A stretch of DNA of 64,000 nt, from the NCBI GenBank assembly GCA_964249755.1, contig CAXUDB010000002.1, positions 1,178,001-1,242,000 on the forward strand, in the 5' to 3' direction. Positions 1 through 8,461 of this stretch are shown here, piece by piece. The notes below the pieces were generated by a model. That model was given only the letters and a program-made list of their open reading frames with translations, ran no database searches and was not told the DNA's origin. Source of the DNA: Ilyomonas sp964249755. Lineage in GTDB: Bacteria; Bacteroidota; Bacteroidia; Chitinophagales; Chitinophagaceae. The position numbers and the translations under genes were made by a program. Positions within the stretch are counted from its first letter, which is position 1. Each line of letters starts with the position of its first letter.

Positions 1-2
1 TT

Positions 3-725
3 GCCACCCTTGATACAGTGGAAGGTAAAATTCATTTGCTGATGAAGCTGCAATGCGTGATGAAAGATTCGTGGAAGATTGATGACTTTCCCTTTGACCG
101 GCAGATACTTCGCTTATCGGTAGAGAATTCGCAATACGATTCTCACTCCCTGGTATTTGTACCTGATACTTCGGGTAAGCATTTCGACCCGCGCTTTACG
201 CTGCAGGGCTGGGCGATAGACAGTTTTAGCACCCGGTCTGCCATTAAACCTTACGAAACCACGTTTGGCGAGCCGGGCTACAGCACCCCGCATACAGAGT
301 ATAGCTCTTACCGGGTTCGCATCAACATTCACCGTAGTGCGTATGGTTTGTTTTTAAAACTGTTCATCGGCATGTATGTCGCTTTCCTCATTGCTTATGT
401 TTGTTTTTATATTCATGCTGATAGTATTGATTCGCGGTTTAGCTTGAGCGTGGGTTCTTTATTTGCCGTTATTGGCAACAAGTATATTATTGATTCGTCG
501 CTGCCCGACTCGCTCACCTTTACTTTGGTAGATACGCTTCATGGCATTACGCTGCTCTTTATTCTCGCCATTATCAGCAGCACGGTTTATTCTTTACATT
601 TAATCAAAAAAGGAAAGCCGGAAAGGGCTAAACGCTTTGATACTATTATTGCACAGGTGTTGCTAATCCTATACATTTTGCTGAATGTATATTTTGTGAT
701 GAGCTCGAATATGAGCCAAGCCTGA
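3..725 (+). CDS. Pentameric ligand-gated ion channel homologue (5' truncated)
   Basis: The frame is open from base 3 to the stop at 725, so the gene begins before the window and the GTG at 18 is not a real start. The visible part holds the end of an extracellular beta-sandwich with the Cys-loop-family core DFPFDRQ. As in known prokaryotic members, the two loop cysteines are absent. Four hydrophobic segments follow, at roughly 345-420, 435-500, 530-600 and 640-705, matching M1-M4. An LP motif lies in the M2-M3 loop (SSLPDS). Family knowledge says such proteins (GLIC, ELIC) form pentameric membrane channels gated by protons or small ligands. M2 here (SLSVGSLFAVIG) has an unusual pore lining with no acidic residue at its cytoplasmic end, so ion selectivity cannot be predicted. 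It converges on cysS. Confidence 0.72.
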   Translation, partial: ATLDTVEGKIHLLMKLQCVMKDSWKIDDFPFDRQILRLSVENSQYDSHSLVFVPDTSGKHFDPRFTLQGWAIDSFSTRSAIKPYETTFGEPGYSTPHTEYSSYRVRINIHRSAYGLFLKLFIGMYVAFLIAYVCFYIHADSIDSRFSLSVGSLFAVIGNKYIIDSSLPDSLTFTLVDTLHGITLLFILAIISSTVYSLHLIKKGKPERAKRFDTIIAQVLLILYILLNVYFVMSSNMSQA

Positions 726-774
726 ATTTAAAAATGTATAAAAAAGAAGCAGTTATTTAATTAGTAATAAAAAG

Positions 775-804
775 AAAAAAAGAGGCGTTTTAGCTTCTCT
801 TTTA
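775..804. terminator. Bidirectional intrinsic terminator between the channel gene and cysS
   Basis: A stem pairs 781-786 with 793-798 (AGAGGC/GCTTCT, one G-T pair, loop GTTTTA), extended outward by an A-run on the left and a T-run on the right. It can therefore stop transcription from both convergent genes. Confidence 0.6.
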
Positions 805-823
805 TACAATCTTACAAACCCGT

Positions 824-2347
824 TTACTGTCCTACGATATAGCTCATGCTTCCATCTTTCTCATCTTTCAACTGGATGCCTAATGAGCTTAAACGCTTGC
901 GGATGTTATCACTCATTACATAATTTTTTTCCTGCTTTGCCTGCTTGCGAAGGTCTATCAATAAGTTTATGATACCTTCTACCTGGTAAGCATTGACAGG
1001 CGTTACATCTTTCAACCCAAGAATATCTTCTATATAAATCTTCATCTTTTCCTTCATCAGTGCGAGGGTGGCTGTGCTAATGGAGTCTGCAGAAAGATGC
1101 TTATCCTTCAAACCATTGATTACCGTCGCCAGCTCAAATAAATTCGCCAGCACTCTTGCCGTGCTGAAATCATCTTCGATAAAGCTGTCTAACTCTTCCA
1201 GCAGATGCCTGCACTTCTTATCCAGTTCGGCATCGGATGCGGCCCCATTATTTTCAAAAGGCTGACCTTCGGAGAAGGAAAGCTTTTTCAGGTTCTCATA
1301 TGCTTCCCACAACCGCTTCAATCCTTTTTCTGCTGCCTGCAAGGCTTCGTTGCTAAAATCGAGTGTGCTTCTATAATGGGTTTGAAGAATGAAAAAACGG
1401 ATGGTCATCGGGTGATAAGCCTGCTGCAGCATCGGGTGGTTTCCGCTGAAGAGCTCGCTTAGCTTAATCACATTGTTGTAGCTCTTTCCCATCTTGCGCC
1501 CGTTGATGGTAATCATGTTGTTGTGTATCCAGTATCGCGCAGCCATTTCTCCATTGCAGACGGCGCTTTGCGCAATCTCGCATTCGTGGTGCGGAAACTG
1601 AAGATCCATACCGCCGCCGTGGATATCGAACTGGTCGCCGAGATACTTGGTGCTCATGGCCGAGCATTCGATATGCCAGCCCGGAAAGCCTTCTCCCCAG
1701 GGGCTTTGCCAGCGCATAATGTGCTCGGGCGGCGCACGTTTCCAGAGGGCAAAATCGGCTTTGTCGTGCTTCTCCTCCTGGTTGTCCAGTTCGCGGGTGG
1801 TTTCTATCATTTCTTCCAGCACACGACCGCTTAATATGCCATAGGGCAAGCCCTTAGGCGTAAAGTCGTCATTGTATTTTTTTACATCAAAATACACCGA
1901 GCCATTCACTTCGTAGGCATAGCCGTCCTTAATGATTTTCTTAATCATCTCTACCTGCTCCACAATATGGCCAGTAGCCGTTGGTTCAATATTCGGTGGC
2001 AGGGTATTGAACTGCTCCATACCCCAATGAAACAGGTTGGTGTATTTCTGCACCAGTTCCATGGGCTCCATTTTCTCAATCACTGCCTTCTTGCTTATTT
2101 TGTCTTCGGCTTCTCTTCCTTCTTCTTCAAAATGTCCTGCATCGGTGATGTTGCGCACATATCGCACTTTGTATCCTTTGTGTTGAAAATACCGGTTCAC
2201 CACATCGAAAGTGATGTAAGGTCTGGCATGACCCAAATGGCTTTCGCCGCTTACCGTTGGTCCGCACACATACATGCCGACATAGCCCTCCACGATGGGT
2301 TTGAATTCTTCTTTTTTCCTTGTTAACGAATTGTACACTACGAGCAT
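824..2347 (-). CDS. cysS: Cysteine--tRNA ligase
   Basis: Class I aminoacyl-tRNA synthetase that charges tRNA-Cys in the cytoplasm. The protein starts MLVVYNSLTRK, the normal CysRS N-terminus. It has the zinc-ligand Cys28 in YVCGPT, the HIGH-type motif HLGH at 37-40, the downstream zinc ligands around FPHHECE, and the KMSKS-type motif KMGKS. About 507 residues is slightly longer than the E. coli enzyme. The reading frame runs 14 codons further upstream to a GTG at 2389, but that part lies in an intergenic repeat element and before a -7-like box at 2352-2359, so the ATG at 2347 is chosen. Confidence 0.95.
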   Translation of the reverse strand: MLVVYNSLTRKKEEFKPIVEGYVGMYVCGPTVSGESHLGHARPYITFDVVNRYFQHKGYKVRYVRNITDAGHFEEEGREAEDKISKKAVIEKMEPMELVQKYTNLFHWGMEQFNTLPPNIEPTATGHIVEQVEMIKKIIKDGYAYEVNGSVYFDVKKYNDDFTPKGLPYGILSGRVLEEMIETTRELDNQEEKHDKADFALWKRAPPEHIMRWQSPWGEGFPGWHIECSAMSTKYLGDQFDIHGGGMDLQFPHHECEIAQSAVCNGEMAARYWIHNNMITINGRKMGKSYNNVIKLSELFSGNHPMLQQAYHPMTIRFFILQTHYRSTLDFSNEALQAAEKGLKRLWEAYENLKKLSFSEGQPFENNGAASDAELDKKCRHLLEELDSFIEDDFSTARVLANLFELATVINGLKDKHLSADSISTATLALMKEKMKIYIEDILGLKDVTPVNAYQVEGIINLLIDLRKQAKQEKNYVMSDNIRKRLSSLGIQLKDEKDGSMSYIVGQ

Positions 2348-2351
2348 GCTG

Positions 2352-2359
2352 CGAAGATA
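2352..2359 (-). promoter_or_regulatory. -7 box of cysS
   Basis: Reads TATCTTCG on the minus strand, one base off the Bacteroidota consensus TAnnTTTG, and ends 4 nt before the cysS ATG. No clear -33 TTG is seen; the -33 region falls at the edge of the repeat element at 2374. Confidence 0.4.
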
Positions 2360-2373
2360 AGTTTTGATTTTAT

Positions 2374-2741
2374 AGAACACGGATGACACGGACTACGTGC
2401 ACAGATTTGCAGGATTATATGACTTGTAATGATTGGGATACATGGGGATGAATGGAATAAAAGGAGTGAATACAGAGCAACAAAACGGCCGTTATGGGGC
2501 AGATGCAGGAACTCCGGTTAGGAGTCTGTTGCAATCAAGGATTTGTTCTTTTTATCTTTTAATAAAGAAATAAAAGAACCACTCTTCAACGTTCTGAAAA
2601 TAATTGAGCGTCTTAGCTTATATTATGGTTCTATAACTATGACATTGTATTTAAATCACTTTTCTCTGTACGTTTCTGTGTCATGAAATCAAAAAAAATA
2701 CAGTGCATCCATACACTTAGTTCGTGTCATCCGTGTTCTAT
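2374..2741. repeat. Interspersed element with inverted ends, copy 1 (368 bp)
   Basis: The ends form a 20-bp inverted repeat with one mismatch: 2375-2394 (GAACACGGATGACACGGACT) against 2719-2738. Just inside the left end is GTGCACAGATTTGC, and inside the right end CATCCATACACTTAG. The same end sequences recur, in the opposite orientation, at 9942-10111, which is why this is called a repeat family. The interior has no convincing ORF and differs from copy 2. This element fills the whole gap between the cysS promoter and the stop codon of the EEP gene (2745-2747). Confidence 0.75.
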
Positions 2742-2744
2742 GTC

Positions 2745-3863
2745 TCATTTTCGCAGCCGCAAGTCGCTCACCAACATGGAATGGTCGCTCAAGTCTTCAT
2801 CCACCATATCAAACTGCTGTACCTGAAAAGTGCTATCGGGAAGAATATAGTCAATGCGAAGGGTAGGGGCGAGGGCATTGTAGCTTTTGCCGATGCCGAA
2901 ATCTTTCTGCAGAAACGCATCCTGCCGCAGCCCGCGAATGGTGAAATAAGTGTAAGAATTGGGCACATCGTTAAAGTCGCCGCACATGATAGAAGCGCGT
3001 TTGGCCGAATTGATTTCTCTATTCACTACATCTGCCTGAAGCGCCCGCCGTTTAAACGCAATTTTCATTTTAGAAAGAATGTTGCGCGAAGCTTTCAATG
3101 CCTCATCGTCTGTATCGGCCACGCGATCCATGTCCTTGTAATCTTCGCCCGAAAACTTAAACGATTGCAGGTGCGAGGTGTAGAACCGAACCGTATCGTC
3201 ATTCACTTTTATATCGGCATAAATAAGGCTCTCGTAACTATAGTGCGGATACTTGATTTTGCCGGTATCTACAATAGGGTATTTCGAAAAAATAATGGAT
3301 CCGTACTGATAAAAACCATTTCTCCGGTTGATGTCTCGCGAAAAGTAGTAGTATGGATACAGCGATGAAAACAAACCAATATTATTGGCTTCTTCGCCCT
3401 GCGTGAGCGAGTGGTTAAACTCCTGCAGGCAAATTACATCGGGTTGCAGTTTCAGGATAGCGCCCGCTATTTCGGTACGGTTGTGCTTTCGGGTTTCTTT
3501 ATTATTGCTTAAGCCATACATGTTGCCTACGTTCCAGTCTACAATGCGCAGGGTTCCGGCTTCTTTGTCAGCGCTAAAATTGCTTCTGAAATGAAAGCCA
3601 AACAACACACCCAACTGCTTATAACCCAGCAGCAGCACAAACAAAGGAATCCAAGCGTAGCGTGGCTTTACCATGAGCCAGAAAATGAAACTGAAGAGCA
3701 GCAGCGTTGCGAGATAAGGAAAGCTGAGACCCAGAAAGCCTGTGAGCCACCAGCTATCGGGAGAGATAAAAGGAGCGAGGCAAGCCAGTACATATATAAC
3801 GCAGCCCAACAGGGTAAGAAAAAATATAAGCTTCCGTGTGATGGTTCGAAATGCACCCGCCAT
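2745..3863 (-). CDS. Membrane-anchored endonuclease/exonuclease/phosphatase family protein (EEP 2)
   Basis: 372 residues. The N-terminal ~95 residues hold about three hydrophobic helices (10-30, 42-63, 70-90), then an EEP fold domain with all signature elements: DWNVGN (Asn111), ICLQEF (metal-binding Glu), CGDFND (Asp/Asn pair) and LSDHSM near the C-terminus (catalytic His). The family cleaves phosphodiesters or phosphomonoesters in nucleic acids, inositol phosphates or sphingolipids; the membrane anchor argues against a free nuclease. It is the last gene of a minus-strand run rhomboid-rhomboid-EEP-EEP and is a paralogue of its upstream neighbour with the same length and domain order. The substrate cannot be told from sequence. 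Confidence 0.82.
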   Translation of the reverse strand: MAGAFRTITRKLIFFLTLLGCVIYVLACLAPFISPDSWWLTGFLGLSFPYLATLLLFSFIFWLMVKPRYAWIPLFVLLLGYKQLGVLFGFHFRSNFSADKEAGTLRIVDWNVGNMYGLSNNKETRKHNRTEIAGAILKLQPDVICLQEFNHSLTQGEEANNIGLFSSLYPYYYFSRDINRRNGFYQYGSIIFSKYPIVDTGKIKYPHYSYESLIYADIKVNDDTVRFYTSHLQSFKFSGEDYKDMDRVADTDDEALKASRNILSKMKIAFKRRALQADVVNREINSAKRASIMCGDFNDVPNSYTYFTIRGLRQDAFLQKDFGIGKSYNALAPTLRIDYILPDSTFQVQQFDMVDEDLSDHSMLVSDLRLRK

Positions 3864-4007
3864 GATTGTAAAAGTAAAACAAGAAGTGCAATGGAACTGT
3901 GGGCTTATTCAAACGGCTTTTATTAAGATGACAACAGGGTGCGACTATGAAGATTGGCACACTGATTATTTTGTTGGGGATCAATAAGCTATCTGGCTTT
4001 CTTACAT

Positions 4008-5126
4008 TCATTTCTGTTTCCAGGCAATATCTGTTACCACGGGTTTGTGATCGCCGAGATGCCGCTGCACCACGGTGCATTGCTGTACGCTGAAATTGTC
4101 GTCCGGAAAACACATATCTATCCGCAGCGTGGGGATGATTTTATAAAAGGTTGCCCCGATGCCACTTCCTTTTTGCAAAAAAGCATCCTGGCTATTTCCT
4201 TTCAGCTTGTGATAGCTATACATGCAGGAGGTAGCATTCATATCGCCACAATACACTACGGGGAAAGAACAGCTATCCAAAAGCCGGCGTATGTTGCCAG
4301 CCTGCACATCGTGCATCAGTTCTATATCGCGAAGCTTCTCCTGTACATTCCGTTTATAAGTATAGATTTTTTTGGCTACGGTTTTAGTTCCATCATAACC
4401 ATGCACCGAGTCGGGAAACAGGTAAAAAGAAGTGAGATGAGACGTATGAACGCGAAAGGTTTTGTTGTTGAAATTTACATCGGCATAAGCCAGGTTTTCT
4501 TTCTTCCAGTCATTCCTGATTTGAACGATGCCAGTTTTCAGAAAAGGCGTTTTGCTGGCTATGGCAACGCCTCTTTCCACCTTGCCCCAAAACTCGTGTG
4601 TAACCTGGTCATCTGAAAAAAACAGGTAATGATAACCCAGCGAATCCAACTCGTGCTTTACGGAAGCTACATCGCGGCTGCTATCCACATTCATATATTC
4701 CTGCAGGCAAAGCACGTCAGGGTTGTATTCCTGTATCGTTTGCAGGATCTGCTTCCTGGGTAAAGATTCGGGAAATTGGGACTGCGCAGGATTAATAAAA
4801 TCAGACACATTCCAGGTCATGATGCGGAGACTGTTGCTGTCTTTTTGCATTGTCCAGCCCCGCGGCGAAATGGCGACCACATGAAAGAAGTTATATAACC
4901 CGAAGAGAAGAAGCCCGAAAAAGAGAAGCGCTCTTTTTTTATTGAAAAATAAATAAACGATGCCTGACAAAGCGATAAGTGAGAACAGATAAGGAAACAG
5001 TAACGCAAAAAAGACTGTATAGCTGAAGAAGGACGATGGCACAAATGCAGTGCAGCAGGAAAATAAATAGCAAACAGAGAGAATGAAAAGAGCGAGGGTA
5101 ATAGAGGTTGAGATAAATTTTTTCAT
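4008..5126 (-). CDS. Membrane-anchored endonuclease/exonuclease/phosphatase family protein (EEP 1)
   Basis: 372 residues, same length and architecture as the paralogue downstream. Hydrophobic helices occupy about residues 5-28, 33-62 and 68-88. The catalytic domain follows with MTWNVSD, LCLQEY, CGDMNA and LGDHKP, the four conserved EEP metal/catalytic motifs. It starts 11 bp after the stop of the second rhomboid gene, so they are very likely cotranscribed. The gap to EEP 2 is 144 bp. The two EEP genes look like an old tandem duplication: motifs are kept but most of the remaining sequence differs. Confidence 0.82.
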   Translation of the reverse strand: MKKFISTSITLALFILSVCYLFSCCTAFVPSSFFSYTVFFALLFPYLFSLIALSGIVYLFFNKKRALLFFGLLLFGLYNFFHVVAISPRGWTMQKDSNSLRIMTWNVSDFINPAQSQFPESLPRKQILQTIQEYNPDVLCLQEYMNVDSSRDVASVKHELDSLGYHYLFFSDDQVTHEFWGKVERGVAIASKTPFLKTGIVQIRNDWKKENLAYADVNFNNKTFRVHTSHLTSFYLFPDSVHGYDGTKTVAKKIYTYKRNVQEKLRDIELMHDVQAGNIRRLLDSCSFPVVYCGDMNATSCMYSYHKLKGNSQDAFLQKGSGIGATFYKIIPTLRIDMCFPDDNFSVQQCTVVQRHLGDHKPVVTDIAWKQK

Positions 5127-5137
5127 CAGCCGGAGTG

Positions 5138-6061
5138 TCAGAGATCTTCTTTACTGGCTTTTTTTAAATAATCTTTCTCCTCATTGCTAAGTGAGCCGTA
5201 ACCGTCTTCATTTATTTTGTCTAAAATCTCATCCAGCTTTTGCTGCGAAAAGCGCGAGGAAACTTTTTGAAATGGCTTTTTACCGGCTTTGTAAAACACC
5301 TGGCTTCCTGTGGGCTGATTGTATTTCTTTTCGGGGTTAAACAGGTTGTTCAGCCAGTCATACAAATGGTTCATCCAGCGGCTGCCATCATTGCCTTGTT
5401 GCATTTGCCGGATGAATACAAAGCCGGTGGCAGCACCTGCCAGGTGTGCAATGCCGATGCCTGCATTGCCTGCGCCCAGCGTAGATAAATCAAACACCAC
5501 AAACACCAGCGTTAATATCCAAAGCGGAATGCCGCCGTTGATCATAGGAAATAAACGGTAGCTTGGCGAAAGCGTGGTGGTTGCCAAAGCGATTGCCATT
5601 ACTGACGCACCACCGCCCATTAAAGGATAGGCAGCCACTACATTGTCCCGTAGTCCAGGTATAGCATATTGCGTAGCCACAAAAAATATAGCGCCCACAA
5701 AACCGCCATATAAATAGATAGGGATAATTTTTTTGTTACCAGTGAGGTCTTGTAAAATATAGCCAAATCCCCACAGCCAAAGCACAGTTCCCAGCAATCC
5801 CCAAAAGTCTGCGTGGGTGAACATGTAAATGAGCATCGTCCAGGGTCGTGTAGAAAGCTTGCTTAACTGCGCCGGCACCGTAAACCAGTCCAGCACCTGG
5901 TTCTGAAAGGTGGCGTAGTCACTGCTCGACATTTTATAAATCAGCTCAATCAGGAACAGTGTCGTAAATACAACCGCATTAATGATGATGAGCCACACCA
6001 GGGCATTACGGTCAGAACCCAGCAGGGTAGAATTTCTTTTGTTCTCACGCATCACGGCCAT
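5138..6061 (-). CDS. Rhomboid family intramembrane serine protease (with C-terminal extension)
   Basis: 307 residues, six or more membrane segments. Rhomboids cleave transmembrane substrates inside the bilayer using a Ser-His dyad. The probable catalytic Ser153 lies in GGGASVM and the His206 in GIAHLAG. The usual GxSG is GASV here, so the glycine after serine is replaced by valine. A hydrophilic tail of ~85 residues ends with a short helical motif (LDEILDKINEDGYGSL), often found fused to Bacteroidota rhomboids as far as I recall. It lies 51 bp downstream of the first rhomboid gene and 11 bp before EEP 1. Confidence 0.85.
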   Translation of the reverse strand: MAVMRENKRNSTLLGSDRNALVWLIIINAVVFTTLFLIELIYKMSSSDYATFQNQVLDWFTVPAQLSKLSTRPWTMLIYMFTHADFWGLLGTVLWLWGFGYILQDLTGNKKIIPIYLYGGFVGAIFFVATQYAIPGLRDNVVAAYPLMGGGASVMAIALATTTLSPSYRLFPMINGGIPLWILTLVFVVFDLSTLGAGNAGIGIAHLAGAATGFVFIRQMQQGNDGSRWMNHLYDWLNNLFNPEKKYNQPTGSQVFYKAGKKPFQKVSSRFSQQKLDEILDKINEDGYGSLSNEEKDYLKKASKEDL

Positions 6062-6112
6062 AAAATAGGTGGTTCAAATGTCTTTACAAATGTCAGGAAA
6101 ACCTGTTAAGCT

Positions 6113-6817
6113 TTAATAAAAATTGCGGCGGTTGTTTTTGTTCCAAAACCACACCAGAAGCACGCCGAACAAGGCGCCGCCTAAATGGGCCACATGCGCT
6201 ACGTTGTCGCCGGCACTGTTCTGTATGGCTTGTGTCAGTTCGAGCCCGGCATAGATTAACACAAACCATTTGGCTTTTAAAGGTAGAAAAAAATACAGAT
6301 AGATGTATGTATTGGGAAACAAAAAGCCAAAAGCCGCCAAACAACCAAACACAGCGCCGGAAGCGCCTACAGTAGCTTCGTTAATTTGACCAATGAAACG
6401 GTCATGATAAAAGTTTTGCTCTGTGGGGCTTAAAGCGGCAAACTGGTGAATTAAAGTTTGGTTTTCGAAATACAAGACGCTCATGTGGCAAAGCGCAGCA
6501 CCTAAACCACACACCAGATAGAAAGTGAGAAAACGCTTAGGTCCCCACAGGTTTTCGAGTATTGAACCAAACATCCACAACGCAAACATATTGCTGAAGA
6601 TATGACCGATACTTCCATGCATAAACATGTGTGTAACGAACTGCCAGGGACGAAACAAATCGCTCTGCCAGCTATGAAGAGCAAACACATCATCGAAAGA
6701 AAATCCCAAGGAAGAACCTAATACTTGCTGCGCCAGAAAAACCAGCACATTAATAATGATAAGATTCTTTATTATAGTAGGTAAAATCTGGAAACTGCCC
6801 GGTCTGAATTCAGTCAT
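6113..6817 (-). CDS. Rhomboid family intramembrane serine protease
   Basis: 234 residues, compact six-helix rhomboid. Conserved features: HGSIGHIFSNM (the HxxxN-type loop), the catalytic serine in GASGAVFG (Ser153) and the catalytic histidine in HVAHLGG (His211). This copy has the full GxSG motif, unlike the neighbouring paralogue. It is the first gene of the compact rhomboid-rhomboid-EEP-EEP run, 66 bp downstream of rlmD, and may be expressed with it or from its own promoter. Confidence 0.9.
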   Translation of the reverse strand: MTEFRPGSFQILPTIIKNLIIINVLVFLAQQVLGSSLGFSFDDVFALHSWQSDLFRPWQFVTHMFMHGSIGHIFSNMFALWMFGSILENLWGPKRFLTFYLVCGLGAALCHMSVLYFENQTLIHQFAALSPTEQNFYHDRFIGQINEATVGASGAVFGCLAAFGFLFPNTYIYLYFFLPLKAKWFVLIYAGLELTQAIQNSAGDNVAHVAHLGGALFGVLLVWFWNKNNRRNFY

Positions 6818-6883
6818 AAGGAACGAAAAATGAAATAGCTGTAATGATAAGACAAAGTTTTATTTTTTATGTAGCAATTGATG

Positions 6884-8326
6884 TTAAGGGTTTTGCACGT
6901 GCTCACTTTTTAACGTTAACTGCACTACGTTTTCAATGTGAAGCGTGTGAGGAAACATATCTACCGGTTGTATTTTAGTAACCGCATATTTAATGTCGAG
7001 CAAAGCCAGGTCGCGTGCTTGGGTAGCCGGGTTGCAACTTACATATACCATCCTTGGCGCTTCTATTTCCAGTAACTGGCTCAACAGCTTTTCGTGCATA
7101 CCCGCCCTCGGAGGATCGGTAATGATTACATCGGGTCGTCCATGCGCCGCAAAAAAATCTTCATTACAAACGGCGGCTACATCACCGCAAAAAAAAGACG
7201 CATGTTGTATACCATTGAGCACCGCATTTTCTTTCGCATCTTCAATGGCTTCGGCTATTACTTCCACGCCGATAATTTTTTTTGCGTCGCGGCTAACAAA
7301 AATGCCAATGCTGCCGGTGCCGCAATACAAATCATATACGGTTTGAGTGCCGTCCAATTCTGCGAAATCGCGGGTGATCTGATACAACACCTCAGCCTGC
7401 CGGCTATTGGTTTGAAAAAATGATTTCGGGCTGATTTTGAATTTGAAATTTTCTAACTCTTCATAAATAAAACCTCTGCCGTGCACTGTTTGCGGATGCA
7501 GGTCGTTAATGCTGTCGTTCCATTTTGGATTTATCGTGAACAGTAACGTGGTGATGGAAGGAAACTGTTGCAGCAACAGGTGTTGCAAAGCCTCCTGTTT
7601 GGTTTCTTCACCATATCCAATCACGATGTTCACCATCAGTTCGCCCCATGTTGTCATCCGCACCTGCACATTGCGAAGCCAGCCGGTGTGCTGCCTGATA
7701 TCATAAAAAGGTAACCCGTTTTCGGCCGCGAATTGCGCTATTATTTTGCGGATGGCATTCGTTGGCTCCGGTTGCAAATGGCAGGTATTGATCTCCACCA
7801 CTTTATCCCAAACACCTTTGGTGTGATAGCCGCCTACATTCTTATTGTGCGCAGTTGATTTTTCTTCCGCGGTGAGTTTTGAAAATTCTGTTTCGGGCAC
7901 AAAACGCTTGTTGCTATAAGTATATTCGAGTTTGTTGCGATAATATCTTGTTTCGCTGCAACCCCTGATGGGAGCCATTTCCGGGAGATTGATTTTACCA
8001 ATGCGGGCAAAATTATCCACTACCTGCTGCTGCTTGTAAGCCAGTTGTTTTTCGTAAGGTAAATGCTGCCACTGGCAACCACCACATACCCCGAAATGCT
8101 CGCAGAACGGTGTTACTCTTTCTGAAGAATATTGATGGAAAGCAACAGGGAAGCCTTCTGCCCAGTCTTTTTTATTTTTGTGTAATTGAACATCTACCAC
8201 ATCGCCCGGCACCACATTTTCTATAAACACAGCCTTTCCCTCCACCCGGCTAATGCACTTGCCTTCTGCTGCATATTTTTCTACCAAAACATTCTGTAAA
8301 ATAACCGGTGGCTTTCTGTTTCTCAC
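6884..8326 (-). CDS. rlmD: 23S rRNA (uracil-5-)-methyltransferase, RlmD/RumA family
   Basis: 480 residues. An N-terminal TRAM RNA-binding domain (about 10-58) is followed by a [4Fe-4S] cluster site (Cys75, Cys81, Cys84 in CEHFGVCGGC, fourth Cys in INTCHL). The SAM-binding motif YDLYCGTGSIG and the catalytic cysteine in VSCNPATQARDL come later. The family makes m5U in 23S rRNA (U1939 or U747 in E. coli) or in tRNA; the exact target base is inferred only from family. The start is GTG; a perfect TATATTTG box ends 4 nt before it, so the mRNA may be leaderless. Confidence 0.88.
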   Translation of the reverse strand: MRNRKPPVILQNVLVEKYAAEGKCISRVEGKAVFIENVVPGDVVDVQLHKNKKDWAEGFPVAFHQYSSERVTPFCEHFGVCGGCQWQHLPYEKQLAYKQQQVVDNFARIGKINLPEMAPIRGCSETRYYRNKLEYTYSNKRFVPETEFSKLTAEEKSTAHNKNVGGYHTKGVWDKVVEINTCHLQPEPTNAIRKIIAQFAAENGLPFYDIRQHTGWLRNVQVRMTTWGELMVNIVIGYGEETKQEALQHLLLQQFPSITTLLFTINPKWNDSINDLHPQTVHGRGFIYEELENFKFKISPKSFFQTNSRQAEVLYQITRDFAELDGTQTVYDLYCGTGSIGIFVSRDAKKIIGVEVIAEAIEDAKENAVLNGIQHASFFCGDVAAVCNEDFFAAHGRPDVIITDPPRAGMHEKLLSQLLEIEAPRMVYVSCNPATQARDLALLDIKYAVTKIQPVDMFPHTLHIENVVQLTLKSEHVQNP

Positions 8327-8330
8327 GCCG

Positions 8331-8338
8331 CAAATATA
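8331..8338 (-). promoter_or_regulatory. -7 box of rlmD
   Basis: Perfect TATATTTG on the minus strand, 4 nt before the GTG start. A TTG lies 22 nt further upstream (8361-8363), a little beyond the usual 19-21 nt spacing. Confidence 0.55.
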
Positions 8339-8461
8339 GAGAGAAGAGAAGCTACGCCCTCAACCTCTAAAGGGGGGGTATAGCTGTCCGAGTAAATGTT
8401 ACTTTAATTATAGTTTGAAATACAGTGTGTAACCACTAATAAACCTGCTCTAAACTCCTCT

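Noticed and set aside
2348..2389. 14-residue N-terminal extension of cysS
   Set aside because: It lies in the repeat element and upstream of the -7 box; the family start is MLVVYNSL.
2484..2493. AACGGCCGTT palindrome inside element copy 1
   Set aside because: Ten bases, single occurrence, no promoter or gene context.
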